Assembly: GCF_004751985.1 (NCBI RefSeq)
Contig: NZ_CP038492.1
Span: 1,488,001 to 1,552,000 of the forward strand
Direction: 5' to 3'
DNA: 64,000 bases
Origin: Rhodophyticola sp. CCM32
Lineage (GTDB): Bacteria; Pseudomonadota; Alphaproteobacteria; Rhodobacterales; Rhodobacteraceae
Below, piece by piece: positions 18,435 through 26,551 of the stretch. The notes under the pieces were generated by a model. That model did no database searches. It was not told where the DNA came from and saw only the letters and a list, made by a program, of their open reading frames with translations. Both the position numbers and the translations under genes were made by a program. Numbering within the stretch: position 1 is the first letter of the stretch; each line of letters begins with the position of its first letter.

Positions 18435-18463
18435 ATGTCCACAGACCCTAAGGCGAGTGACTA

Positions 18464-19293
18464 GGGCGTGCGACCTATAAATGGCGATGTGCTTCAAGAT
18501 GTGAAATCTGGGAGGTTTCATGTCGTCGAATTTCTGGCTCACCGAAGAACAGTTCAATAAAATCAGTCCTTTGCTGCCAAACAAGCCCCGAGGCGTGCCA
18601 CGGGTGGATGATCGTCGTGTCTTGTCCGGGATCATTTTCTGTATCCAGCGAGGCTATCGCTGGTCCGATGTGCCGCCCGAATATGGCCCGGCAAAGACGC
18701 TCTACAACCGCTGGAAACGTTGGTCCGAGGCAGGCGTTTTCGAACGTGTCTTTGACGCGCTGGCGCGCGAGACGGCCGACCTGTCGACACTCATGATCGA
18801 TGCGAGCCATGTCAAAACGCATCGGATCGCAGCGAACGGTGTCAAAAAAACAGCCCGGGCGGACGGAGCATCGGCAAGACCAAAGGCGGGCTGAATTCGA
18901 AGCTGCATCTGGTTTGCGACGGTGGCGGTTGCCCGGTTCACTTGGGGCTGACTGCGGGAAATCGGGCCGATATTTCCCAAGCACGCCAGTGCCTTGAACC
19001 CTATGTCGCCAAAGGCTGCACCGTCATCGCGGACCGTGGCTATGACGCCAATCACCTGCGTGACTGGCTGACCAAGGCAGAGGCAACAGCCTGCATCCCG
19101 CCCCGCAAAAACCGCAAGGTGCAGTTTGAATATGACGCAGATCTCTACAAAACCCGCAATATCGTAGAGCGCATGTTCAATCGCCTGAAAGACTGGCGAC
19201 AACTCAGCCTGCGCACATTCCGATGCCCCAACACCTTCCTCGCGGCCGCCCACATCGCCGCTACAGTGATTTGGTTCTTATGAGTCTACGCCC
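18464..19293 (+). mobile_element. IS5-family element 2 (IS427-like), apparently complete
   Basis: 830 bp with imperfect terminal repeats beginning GGGCGT and flanked by CTA on the left and TAG on the right (TA duplication). It lies 15 bases from element 1. Its right flank TAGGAAACTAGGGGC matches the end of an IS3-type element also seen at 23035-23055, so it inserted into an older IS3 remnant. Confidence 0.85.
18520..19283 (+). CDS. IS5-family transposase, -1 frameshift expression
   Basis: DDE transposase of the IS427 group. The first frame (125 codons) has WLTEEQFNKISPLLP and LMIDASHVKTHR with the first catalytic Asp; the second frame has SIGKTKGGLNSKLH, VIADRGYDANHLRDWL (second Asp) and RNIVERMFNRLKDWR (Glu). 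The frames meet at a run of seven As near 18842, a standard -1 slippage site for this group, and the total length fits one -1 shift exactly (255 codons). All catalytic residues are present, so this copy may be active. Confidence 0.85.
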
Positions 19294-19499
19294 TAGGAAA
19301 CTAGGGGCACCTCAGTAAGCCTTGTCAAAAGCCGAAAAGTTCCAGTGACCGGGCCACGTGCATCTGGTGATAATAAAGCGGACTTCGAAATTTTCTAATT
19401 TGTTCCAGCCCAGATTTGTGTAAGATACTGAGTCAACACAATGAAAAGTCTACGATTCTGTTAGCCGCCATGCTTGTTAATATCTCTAGAGATCGAAAG

Positions 19500-20246
19500 A
19501 TGACTGACATGAGTGAGAAAAAGAAAAGCGTTGGAGATTGGGTTGGTGATGGCATTTCTGTTGGTGAAGCTCGCTGGTCATTTGGTGGAGTTGTCCCCGG
19601 TAGCTTTGATGGACACATTCGAAAGTCTATTCCAATGTATGAAGATGGTCATGAATTGACAGCGAAACTCTCTGATTTTTTCGTCGGTCCAAATTCAGTG
19701 GTATATGATTTGGGTTGTTCAACTGGAACTTTGACGCGAAGACTTGCTGAGCGTCATCAAGACCTTCGCGATGCAAAGTTCAGCGGTTTAGAAGTTGAGC
19801 CGGAGATGTTGGAACTGGCGAGGAGTCGGCATGCTGATGTTCAAAACCTCCGGTTTGAACACTGCGATATTTTGGACTACGAATTTGAAAAATCGGATTT
19901 CATTGCTTCGCACTACACGCTTCAGTTCATCCGCTTGAAGGACAGAATGGGGCTGCTACGGCAGATATACAATGCGCTGAACGAAGGTGGTGCATTCGTT
20001 CTATTTGAGAAGGTATCGGCGAGTGATGCGCAATTTCAAGATATCATGGGTTTGCTATACAACCAATTCAAACTTGAAAATGGGTTTACAGTTGATGAGA
20101 TTATGGCAAAAACATTCAGCTTGAAGGGCGTAATGCAACCCATTTCCACAGATCAAAACCTTATTTGCTTGCGTAATGTTGGGTTCAGCAAGATATTGAC
20201 AATCCAAAAGTACCTTTGCTTTGAAGGTTGGTTGGCAATAAAATGA
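19500..20246 (+). CDS. SAM-dependent methyltransferase-fold protein related to CmoA
   Basis: Class I Rossmann methyltransferase. The SAM motif VYDLGCSTGTLTRRLAE (about residues 65-80), GLEVEPEMLELAR, and the middle section SHYTLQFIRLKDRMGLLRQIYNALNEGGAFVLFEKV follow the CmoA (carboxy-SAM synthase) pattern closely, as do the later FKLENGFTVDEI and the GVMQPIST segment and the FEGWLAIK end. CmoA makes carboxy-SAM for tRNA wobble uridine modification; whether this paralogue does so is not known, and no cmoB is near. ATGs at 19416, 19500 and 19509 are possible; 19500 is chosen because the upstream part has no family similarity. Codon use is AT-rich and IS fragments lie on both sides, which points to transfer. 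Confidence 0.65.
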   Translation: MTDMSEKKKSVGDWVGDGISVGEARWSFGGVVPGSFDGHIRKSIPMYEDGHELTAKLSDFFVGPNSVVYDLGCSTGTLTRRLAERHQDLRDAKFSGLEVEPEMLELARSRHADVQNLRFEHCDILDYEFEKSDFIASHYTLQFIRLKDRMGLLRQIYNALNEGGAFVLFEKVSASDAQFQDIMGLLYNQFKLENGFTVDEIMAKTFSLKGVMQPISTDQNLICLRNVGFSKILTIQKYLCFEGWLAIK

Positions 20247-20248
20247 TG

Positions 20249-20300
20249 CGGCTTAATCCTGATGTCGAGATCCAGCTTGCAGTAGATGCGTGCCGTGATC
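20249..20300 (-). pseudogene. IS3-family orfB fragment
   Basis: About 17 residues read ARIYCKLDLDIRIKPHH on the minus strand, resembling the RIYRELELNLRIKPRKR segment of IS3-type transposases. It directly abuts the stop of the methyltransferase gene. Too short for certainty. Confidence 0.4.
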
Positions 20301-20367
20301 CCTGGGGTCAGGACCCATTGATTTCCCCATAGCAGCATGATTCACGGCTCAAAAACGAGCGGTGATT

Positions 20368-21113
20368 ATGTCTGATCTATTCTGGCTGACTGCTGCGCAG
20401 AGGGCGCGTCTTGAGCCCTTCTTTCCCAAGTCCCACGGTAAGCCGCGCGTTGATGATCGACGTGTGCTGAGCGGGATTATTTTCATCAATCGCAATGGCT
20501 TACGCTGGCGCGATGCGCCCGCCGCCAATGGCCTGCACAAGACGCTCCACAATCGCTGGAAGCGGTGGAGCGATAAGGGTATTTTGCCAGGATGATGATG
20601 GGTTTGGCCGCCGAGCACAGAGAGGAGAAGACCGTCATGATCGACGCCACCTATCTCAAAGCGCATCGTAGGGCTTCCAGTTTGGGGGTCAAAAAAGGGG
20701 GGGCATGGGCGTCTGATTGGCCGTACCAAGGGCGGTATGAATACAAAGCTGCACGCCATCTGCGATAGCCAGGGCCGTCCGCTGAACCTGTTCGTCACAG
20801 CGGGACAAGTCAGCGACTATATTGGTGCGCGGGTGTTGCTCGGCAGCCTGCCAAGTGTCGATTCGCTGCTGGGCGATCGCGGCCATGATGCGGATTGGTT
20901 CAGAGAAGCGTTGAAAGATAAAGGGATACGTCCCGCATCCCGGGCCGCAAGCAGCACAATAAGTCTGAGAAGTACGACAAGCCCCGAAATCGCATCGAGA
21001 TCATGTTCGGCAAGCTCAAAGATTGGCGTCGCGTGGCAACCCGATACGACAGATGCCCCAAGGTGTTCCTCTCAGCAATCGCCCTCGCCGCAACCATCAT
21101 CTACTGGTTATGA
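20368..21113 (+). pseudogene. IS5-family transposase 3, several frameshifts
   Basis: The three frames together give a whole IS5 transposase: FWLTAAQRARLEPFFPKSHGKPRVDDRRV, VMIDATYLKAHR (first Asp), IGRTKGGMNTKLHAICD, LLGDRGHDADWFREAL (second Asp) and NRIEIMFGKLKDWRRVATRYD (Glu). The frame is lost near 20583 (a T run one base short), near 20697 (a run of seven Gs after six As) and near 20937. The middle break could reflect slippage, but the other two are plain mutations or sequence errors. Terminal inverted repeats could not be set with confidence. Confidence 0.75.
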
Positions 21114-21276
21114 GATGCTGTAACGGGGCCAGCGTTGCACACTGTCCGTTACCGCTTGCATGCTGTCAGGTCAGCTGCCGACGCTCCCGTATTGGATCCA
21201 CATGGAGGACTACTGGACGTGTCGCGGTTTGATGCCGCTCTTTTGATAGCATTTGTTGCAGCAAAGGAGACGAACT

Positions 21277-21318
21277 ATGGGACTGAAACGAACGGAAGAA
21301 TTTCGCGCTGATGCGGGA
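21277..21318 (+). pseudogene. IS3-family orfA fragment
   Basis: An ATG with a good GGAGACGA site starts MGLKRTEEFRADAGRIV, the usual N-terminus of IS3-type OrfA proteins. After about 14 residues the similarity stops at the border of an IS30-like fragment on the other strand. Confidence 0.5.
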
Positions 21319-21434
21319 CGGATCGTCGAGCGATGCCTGCCGATCGCCGCTGCGATCTCGTTCACAGGCACCTTTGCGTGCAACATGTCTTCAATTGCGC
21401 GTCTCTCACGTAAACCCAGCTCTGTGTGGGCCAT
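21300..21434 (-). pseudogene. IS30-family transposase fragment, N-terminal helix-turn-helix
   Basis: MAHTELGLRERRAIEDMLHAKVPVNEIAAAIGRHRSTI is the IS30 DNA-binding N-terminus. Similarity ends where the strand meets the IS3 orfA fragment, and the rest of the transposase is missing. The stretch 21114-21276 before it and 21435-21720 after it hold no recognisable gene. Confidence 0.65.
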
Positions 21435-21810
21435 GTCCGTTCTCCTTGCTTTCCAGCAAGATAGGGGATTTGTCGCAACCCAGTTTAGAATGTGCCCAGG
21501 CAACACTGCATTCTCGCATAAGACTTATTATGTAAATAATATACCTGCCAGAAACCCGGTTTACAGACAGGTTATACAGCTCGGCGATTTTATGCTTAGC
21601 CGATATGATATATGACCTTTGCAGAACAGGTATACGACACTACAGATACCTTAGGAAATAACTGCAACCTACTGTAAATGCTTTACTAATCTTCCGTTCA
21701 CTTGCGGCACGCCCTCGGGCATGACGCGACGGAGCCAGGTCTCTAATACGGGCACCGCTCGACATCCCCTGATGACAGGTTCTATACTGTTAACAACATT
21801 GGGGAATGTG

Positions 21811-22251
21811 ATGAAAATTCTGGTCTTGAACGGGCCCAATCTGAACCTTCTGGGTCAGCGGGAACCTGATATATATGGCGTGTCCACCCTCGCTGATATC
21901 GAATCCATGTGTCTGGACACAGGCCGGGATATCGGGGTCGAGCTTGGCTTTGCCCAATCGAACCATGAAGGCGCGCTTGTCGATGCCATTCAGGGCGCGC
22001 CGGGCACCTATGATGGTATCGTGCTGAATGCCGGAGCATATACGCACAGTTCCATTGCGATCCGGGATGCAATCAGCGCCACCACCCTGCCCGTTCTGGA
22101 ACTGCATCTCAGCAATGTCCATGCGCGGGAAGGTTTTCGCCACCACTCGATGATTGCCCCGGTCTGTATCGGGGTGATCGGCGGGTTCGGCGCAACCGGG
22201 TATCTTCTGGCGTTGCGCGCAATGGCAAACCATCTTGGTGCAGACCGATGA
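21811..22251 (+). CDS. aroQ: 3-dehydroquinate dehydratase, type II
   Basis: Third step of the shikimate pathway: dehydration of 3-dehydroquinate by the dodecameric type II enzyme. 146 residues, typical length. [17 protein letters not shown] holds the flexible lid with the catalytic Arg and Tyr; [15 protein letters not shown] and [11 protein letters not shown] are the substrate-binding motifs and include the catalytic His. ATG at 21811 has GGGGAA before it; a longer in-frame start at 21721 has no support. Its stop overlaps the next ATG (ATGA). Confidence 0.95.
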   Translation: MKILVLNGPNLNLLGQREPDIYGVSTLADIESMCLDTGRDIGVELGFAQSNHEGALVDAIQGAPGTYDGIVLNAGAYTHSSIAIRDAISATTLPVLELHLSNVHAREGFRHHSMIAPVCIGVIGGFGATGYLLALRAMANHLGADR

Positions 22252-23030
22252 AACGCCTGAAGCCGTATCTTGCCATGCGTTCGGTTGATGAGCTTTGGGC
22301 CTATCATACACAGGTTATGGCGGATTTCGGTTTCGACCGGATGTTCTACGCCTATTGCGCGTTCCGCAACCTCAAGACCCTTGGCAACCCCGATGACGCG
22401 CTGGTGCTGACCAATCACCCGGCGGAATATGTCGAGGCTTATGTGAACAAAGGCCTGTTTCGCGACGGGCCGATGATGCAATGGGCCGCCAGCAATGTGG
22501 GCGCGATCAGCTGGCGTCAGGTGCGTGAGGCCTTCATGGCGCGCCAGATGACCCCGGGCGAACGCCACCTGGCGGCGTTGAATCAACGGTTCGGGCTGAT
22601 TGCGGGCTATACCATCAGCTTTCCCATGGCGATCAAATATGCCAGTGCCGGGATCGGCCTGACCGCACGCAAGGGGATGACCCAGGATGATGTGGAAGCG
22701 CTTTGGGCCAGGGATGGTGAAACGATCGAGATCATCAACCATGTGGCCCATCTGTGCATTGCGCAACTGCCCGCCACCGGCCAAAGCCGGATGCTGACCC
22801 GCAGGCAGACCGAAGTGCTGGAACTGGTGGCCGATGGCAAGACGATTCAGGATATTGCGCTGCTGCTGGAACGCAACGCCGCCACGGTGGAAAAACACCT
22901 GCGCGGCGCGCGGGACACTCTGGGTGTCGAAACCACGGCACAGGCGGTGCGCAAAGCGTCTCTCCTGAACCAGATATTCCTGCTGGAACCCGGGCGTTCC
23001 GCCCAAGCTGCGCCCATGTCGATGCAGTGA
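22248..23030 (+). CDS. LuxR-family regulator with autoinducer-binding domain (LuxR solo)
   Basis: 260 residues. The N-terminal 170 fit the autoinducer-binding fold ([32 protein letters not shown], and a run of aromatic residues); the C-terminal part is a LuxR helix-turn-helix, [44 protein letters not shown]. No luxI synthase lies in the window, so it may sense a signal made elsewhere or a foreign one. It overlaps aroQ by 4 bases, which ties its translation to a housekeeping gene. Ligand and targets cannot be inferred. Confidence 0.85.
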   Translation: MKRLKPYLAMRSVDELWAYHTQVMADFGFDRMFYAYCAFRNLKTLGNPDDALVLTNHPAEYVEAYVNKGLFRDGPMMQWAASNVGAISWRQVREAFMARQMTPGERHLAALNQRFGLIAGYTISFPMAIKYASAGIGLTARKGMTQDDVEALWARDGETIEIINHVAHLCIAQLPATGQSRMLTRRQTEVLELVADGKTIQDIALLLERNAATVEKHLRGARDTLGVETTAQAVRKASLLNQIFLLEPGRSAQAAPMSMQ

Positions 23031-23051
23031 GTGAGGCGCCCCTAGTTTCCT

Positions 23052-23117
23052 AGACACCTGCCTCGTTCAGTTTCCGCTGTCTGACTTCGAAGTCAACGGG
23101 CGACAGCATGCCGTTGT
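23052..23117 (-). pseudogene. IS3-family orfB C-terminal remnant
   Basis: Minus-strand reading NGMLSPVDFEVRQRKLNEAGV then a stop matches the C-terminus of IS3 transposases (SPVDFE-x-QRKLNEAGV). The next bases TAGGAAACTAGGGGC are the element end and directly border the LuxR gene; the same end occurs at 19294-19308. Confidence 0.65.
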
Positions 23118-23123
23118 TCGTCC

Positions 23124-23333
23124 TCATAGATCAGGAATGCCCAGAACTCCTCGCCGTCTGGCGATTTTCTTGCTGTCATGTCGGTAGTAGACATGGCCCG
23201 GTGTCACAAATGTGCCGTGGAAATCAAGGATGATTTTAGCGTCGTTCTGGAACGTTCGCGTAACCTTGCCCGGAACAAGGTCCTCGTCTTTGTCGAAGGA
23301 CAGCACCACGTGCCGGTAGGAATTCCAGTCATC
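23124..23333 (-). pseudogene. Fragment resembling a HINT/polymorphic-toxin domain
   Basis: The minus strand codes DDWNSYRHVVLSFDKDEDL followed by TRTFQNDAKIILDFHGTFVTPGHVYY. The TPGH block following a hydrophobic strand recalls HINT-type autoprocessing domains of large surface or toxin proteins. It is open into the family D repeat at its upstream side and is cut on both sides, so only a fragment is left. The assignment rests on one motif. Confidence 0.35.
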
Positions 23334-23419
23334 TAGAGCAGAAATCGTTTAATATCCACTCTCTGGTTCAAATCCACCGACTTCCAGTCGGTATAGCTTT
23401 AGCGTGAAGGAATCGTCTT

Positions 23420-23479
23420 ATGATCTTATCCTCAGAAAAATGAACCGGAGCCGGGTCATTTTTCTGAGGATAAGATCAT
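23420..23479 (+). promoter_or_regulatory. Perfect 24-bp inverted repeat sequestering the tnpA start
   Basis: Arms 23420-23443 and 23456-23479 are exact complements around a 12-base loop. The right arm holds the GAGGA ribosome-binding site and the first two bases of the tnpA ATG, so an RNA hairpin would block translation. IS200 elements are known to limit expression with such a 5' hairpin, which also stops incoming transcripts. Confidence 0.85.
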
Positions 23480-23894
23480 GCAATACGACACCGGCAGCCA
23501 CTGCGTTTTCTACCACCGCTATCACATCGTGTGGTCGACCAAGTATCGCTACAAGGTGCTGCATGGAGACATCCGTCTTCGGGTTCGAGACATCTGCCGT
23601 CAGGTTTGCCGTGAGAAGGGTGCCGATATCATCCGGGGCGTGCTGTCATCAGACCATGTCCACATGTTCGTGTCGGTGCCGCCGAAGTTGGCGGTGAGTG
23701 ACCTGGTGCGGCTGATGAAGGGGCGCTCGTCCCACAAGGTGCAACGAGAGTTCCCGCAGCTCAGGAAGCGCTACTGGGGCAGGCGGTTTTGGGGCCGCGG
23801 CTATTTCTCAACCACCAACGGCGCCATCACAGAAGACATCGTACTTCAGTACCTGGAGAAGCATACCGAAAATCCCACCGGCGCCAGCCGGTAG
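23478..23894 (+). CDS. tnpA: IS200-type Y1 transposase TnpA
   Basis: HUH single-strand transposase. 138 residues with the metal-binding DHVHMFVSV motif (HUH) and, near the C-terminus, GYFSTTNGAITEDIVLQYLEKH with the nucleophile Tyr and the helix that carries it. It cuts and joins single-stranded element ends by recognising the subterminal hairpins. The N-terminal YHRYHIVWSTKYRY is the standard start. The gene is intact, and its stop codon lies in the right-end hairpin. Confidence 0.9.
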   Translation: MQYDTGSHCVFYHRYHIVWSTKYRYKVLHGDIRLRVRDICRQVCREKGADIIRGVLSSDHVHMFVSVPPKLAVSDLVRLMKGRSSHKVQREFPQLRKRYWGRRFWGRGYFSTTNGAITEDIVLQYLEKHTENPTGASR

Positions 23895-24083
23895 GTGGTT
23901 TAGTCTGAATCAAAATTCTCTGCCTCTCGATCAGCAAACTGCTGATCTCGAACGCGAATTTCGATGAGCGATGGTGCAAATTAAAACGATTTCGCTTTAG
24001 AGCGTTTTGCGCCTGATTGGATTCGGGATTCCCAAATGGTTTGAACCGTGATTCCTTGTTTTCAAACAACAAGGGCGGTCTTT

Positions 24084-25140
24084 ATGGGGAAACCTCATCC
24101 GATGGAGCTTCGGCAACGTGTTGTTGCGCATGTCGAGGCAGGTAACACGCATCACTCAGCGGCGACGCGGTTCGACGTTTCCGTCAAATTCGTCAATGAC
24201 ATGGTCAAGCTGAAGCGCGGGACGGGATCGCTTGCGCCGACACGCCAGGGTCATCGCGGTATCGGCAAGCTGACGCCTCACAAAGATTGGGTGCGCGCGC
24301 AGGTGGACGCCAAAGGCGAGATCACGCTTGACGAAATGGCGGCGCGTTTACAGGCAGAGCGCGGCGTGTCTGTCGCTCCTACAGCATGCTGCCTTAAACC
24401 TGAGACATCGCACATCACAAATGTCCCGGGAACGCGAAGCGTGGCAGGGTATTTGTGAGTCAAGTTTAAGGCAGGGTGCTTTAGCTCGGTCTGGCGACTT
24501 TTTCAGCGGCTCGGGCTGACGCATAAAAAAAGACCTGCAAGCTCTTGAGCAGAAGCGTGCCAAGGTTGCCCGGCAAAGGCATATCTGGATCACACACAGC
24601 CAGCCGTTCATGGCACATATGCTGGAACGTATTGGCTTCATTGACGAAACCTGGCTGAAAACCAACATGGCCAAGACGACCGGCTGGGCACCGCGCGGTC
24701 AGCGGCTGGTCGATCACGCGCCTTTCGGGCACTGGCGCACGCAAACCTTTGTCGCGGCGTTGCGACATAACAGGCTGGACGCGCCATGGGTCATCGACGG
24801 TGCCATGAACCGCGTGACATTCGATACCTACGTCGAAACCCAACTCGCACCGACCCTGAGCAAGGGGGACGTGATCATCCTGGACAACCTTTCCAGCCAC
24901 AAAAGTGCGCGGGCCGCCGAAATGTTGCGCGATGTCGGTGCGTGGTTCTTGTTCTTGCCGCCATACTCGCCCGATCTCAACCCCATAGAGATGGCTTTCT
25001 CAAAGCTCAAAACGCTGATCCGAAAAGCCGCAGCAAGAACATATGACGCGTTATGGAACGCGGTCGGTCAAGTGTGCGATCTCTTCACGGACGAAGAAGG
25101 CTTCAACTTCTTCAAAGCCGCAGGATATGGAACCAATTAA
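24084..25140 (+). pseudogene. IS630 transposase, interrupted by family E
   Basis: The N-terminal helix-turn-helix (LRQRVVAHVEAGNTHHSAATRFDVS) and the DDE domain (FIDETWLKTNMAKTTGWAPRG, VIILDNLSSHKS, LPPYSPDLNPIEMAFSKLK) are both clear, with all three catalytic acids. A 100-bp family E element at 24382-24481 ends the first frame after GVSVAPT. Further on, a run of seven As at about 24525 needs one base less to link the parts; it may be a slippage site or an added base. The copy cannot make transposase now. Confidence 0.85.
24382..24481 (-). mobile_element. Family E element copy 3: 100-bp palindromic MITE in the IS630 transposase
   Basis: Same element in reverse orientation (CAGCATGCTGCC to GGCAGGGTGCTT), flanked by TA at 24380-24381 and 24482-24483. 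Its removal with one TA rejoins SVAPT and SVWRLFQRLGL of the transposase. Confidence 0.9.
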
Positions 25141-25153
25141 ACGCAAAACGCTC

Positions 25154-25684
25154 TAAATCACCCCAAACTGTCCCATTGGTCCTGACGTCAGCAGCCGGGA
25201 CTGTTGCATTCTGCCAGTTCTACTCAGGCGGTTCAGCACTCCGAAACCTCCGGCCACATCGGTAACGATAAGGTCCCATTATCGTTACCGTGTTAAGCTG
25301 GTCCTATTCTGCGAATTGCGGCAGACTAATTTGGCTGAACTCTAGCTTAACATATGCGCGCTTACGAGATTCCAAGTCATGCTGTATGCATTATCCGCAA
25401 AAAATCTATTGAGCAACCTGAAGCAGGCACTCGTCAACGCTGTAGCATCCGTCAAAAATGGCCCTTAACGATCACCTGACCGTGCTTGCGCCCTGCTCCC
25501 GCAAGGCTTACCAGCCCTTCGATGTGTGGGGTCTCCGGGCTGCCAAGCCTTGCTTCCGTTAGTGCTTGGGGTGACATTTCTACTTTGCGCAACCAGCGAC
25601 ATTTTAACTTGGTTGCAACAAAGATAAAGAAAGAACCACGCGCCTGCTCTCGCAAAAGCGTGGTTCCGGTGTTCCGGGCGCGGA
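25154..25684. other. Non-coding stretch between IS630 and doxX
   Basis: No gene recognised in about 530 bases. At 25260-25288 a perfect 11-bp hairpin (GGTAACGATAA with TTATCGTTACC) stands alone without a T tail. Minus-strand residues ending GAGRKHGQVIVKGHF (from about 25575 down to 25452) form an open frame of 41 codons from an ATG, of unknown origin. The last 60 bases hold the doxX terminator. Confidence 0.4.
25622..25666 (-). terminator. Rho-independent terminator of the doxX-like gene
   Basis: On the minus strand GAACCACGC pairs with GCGTGGTTC and is followed by TTTCTTTATC. It lies about 20 bases after the stop of the doxX-like gene. Confidence 0.8.
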
Positions 25685-26263
25685 TCAGAACTCTTTGCGC
25701 ATCCTGTGGTCGACTGAGATGGCACCACCGCCGAAAGCGGCGATCAATGCGGCCCCTGCCGCCCAGAACAGCGAATTCAATTCGGCCTTGAGCTGCACCC
25801 CCGTGGGACCGGCAAGGAATGCCGCGCCACCATCTGCCAGAAGTCTGCGCTGACCGGCGGGTGTCAGCAGATCGGGGTTGGCATTCACATAATCGATCCC
25901 TGCCTGGGTCAGAAAAGCATCGCCATAGGGATGGGTGACATGGAACCAATAGGTGACAAGCAACATCACCGCATTGGCCAGGGCAAAAGGCCGGGTCAGA
26001 AACCCGATCACGATGAAAATGCCGCCAAAATTCGCAATTGCGATAAGCGGGGAAAACAGCCAGCCGGGGGCAAAACCCAGGCTTTCAACAAAACCCGACA
26101 TCCGCATTGGGTCCTGGATCTTCTGCCAGCCTTCAATAGTCAGCATTCCGCCAATTACGATGCGAAAGAAAAGCCAGCCAAACGGCTGTGCGAAACTCTC
26201 ATAAAACCGCGATAGAAACGGCAGATACAGACGTTCGCGTGGTGTTGAAAAATTCTGTGACAT
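25685..26263 (-). CDS. DoxX family membrane protein
   Basis: 192 residues with about four hydrophobic segments. FFRIVIGGMLTIEGWQKI and FGGIFIVIGFLTRPFALANAVMLLVTYW are the DoxX-type helix 1 and the G-rich helix 2-3 region. DoxX-like proteins are small quinone-associated membrane proteins; the exact role is not known. The ATG at 26263 has GGGAGG before it and is preferred over one 39 bases upstream. It is a single gene with its own terminator. The upstream gap (26264-26546) holds a family B palindrome and a decayed family D copy. Confidence 0.75.
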   Translation of the reverse strand: MSQNFSTPRERLYLPFLSRFYESFAQPFGWLFFRIVIGGMLTIEGWQKIQDPMRMSGFVESLGFAPGWLFSPLIAIANFGGIFIVIGFLTRPFALANAVMLLVTYWFHVTHPYGDAFLTQAGIDYVNANPDLLTPAGQRRLLADGGAAFLAGPTGVQLKAELNSLFWAAGAALIAAFGGGAISVDHRMRKEF

Positions 26264-26410
26264 GGTTACAAACCCTCCCTTACGTAATACTATAACATAC
26301 ATATCCGGGGGCTGAGTCTATATACACGTTGTCAGGGCCGCAGATCGTTAAACCCGGTTCTCTATGACTCACCTTCAGCCTATGTTGGATGCAAATGTGC
26401 AGCGGGGGGT

Positions 26411-26450
26411 GGAAAACTCCAGTTTTCCACACGGAATTCTGCAGAATTCC
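26411..26450. repeat. Family B double palindrome, copy 1
   Basis: Two adjacent 18-bp perfect palindromes, GGAAAACTCCAGTTTTCC apart from its central pair and GGAATTCTGCAGAATTCC, with a 4-base spacer; 40 bp in all. Same layout (in inverse order) at 34067, 34238 and 52256. Confidence 0.85.
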
Positions 26451-26487
26451 GGCACGCGGGGGTTGCGGCAAATGCGGTTTGCGTTTG

Positions 26488-26551
26488 ATCTGAATGAAAT
26501 TCTCGGCCTTTCAATGCGCAATGGTGCAGAATAAACCGAGTTCGCCCTACC
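26488..26551. repeat. Decayed family D copy
   Basis: Weak match to the reverse complement of family D (CTGAATGAAATTCTCGGCC, GCGCAATGGTGCAGAATAAA, GTTCGCCCTA). It runs to the end of phoB. Confidence 0.4.

Larger units (their letters stand above)
17468..18448 (+). mobile_element. IS5-family element 1 (IS427-like), doubly interrupted
   Basis: Bounded by matching ends GGGTCTGTGGACATTC and its complement, with TA just outside on both sides (17466-17467 and 18449-18450). The current length is 981 bp; subtracting a 100-bp family E copy with its TA and a 40-bp insertion leaves about 839 bp, normal for this group. The transposase is inactive. Confidence 0.85.
23354..23904 (+). mobile_element. IS200/IS605-type element without tnpB
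   Basis: 551 bp inserted in a family D copy with no target duplication (uncertain by one T), as expected of Y1 transposition. Both ends carry subterminal hairpins: ACCGACT/AGTCGGT at 23376-23392 and ACCGGC/GCCGGT at 23877-23892. Only tnpA is present, as in the IS200 group. Confidence 0.8.
23334..23999. repeat. Dispersed repeat family D, copy 2, split by IS200
   Basis: Left part 23334-23353 (TAGAGCAGAAATCGTTTAAT) and right part 23905-23999 (CTGAATCAAAATTCTCTGCC to CGATTTCGCTTTA) join into one complete family D element once the inserted IS200-type element is removed. TA stands at both outer edges. Confidence 0.8.
24000..25153 (+). mobile_element. IS630-family element, interrupted by family E
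   Basis: Ends GAGCGTTTTGCG and CGCAAAACGCTC, flanked by TA at 23998-23999 and 25154-25155. 1154 bp now; 1052 bp after removing the family E copy and its TA. It abuts the end of family D copy 2, whose outer TA served as target. Confidence 0.88.

Noticed and set aside
23358..23392. tRNA-like GGTTCAAATCC with a flanking stem
   Set aside because: Only the T-arm-like string is present; no acceptor or anticodon stem fits. The hairpin is the left end of the IS200-type element.
25452..25949. 165-codon minus-strand frame overlapping the doxX terminator
   Set aside because: It runs through the terminator and the doxX gene in another frame; only the last 41 codons lie in free sequence and show no family.
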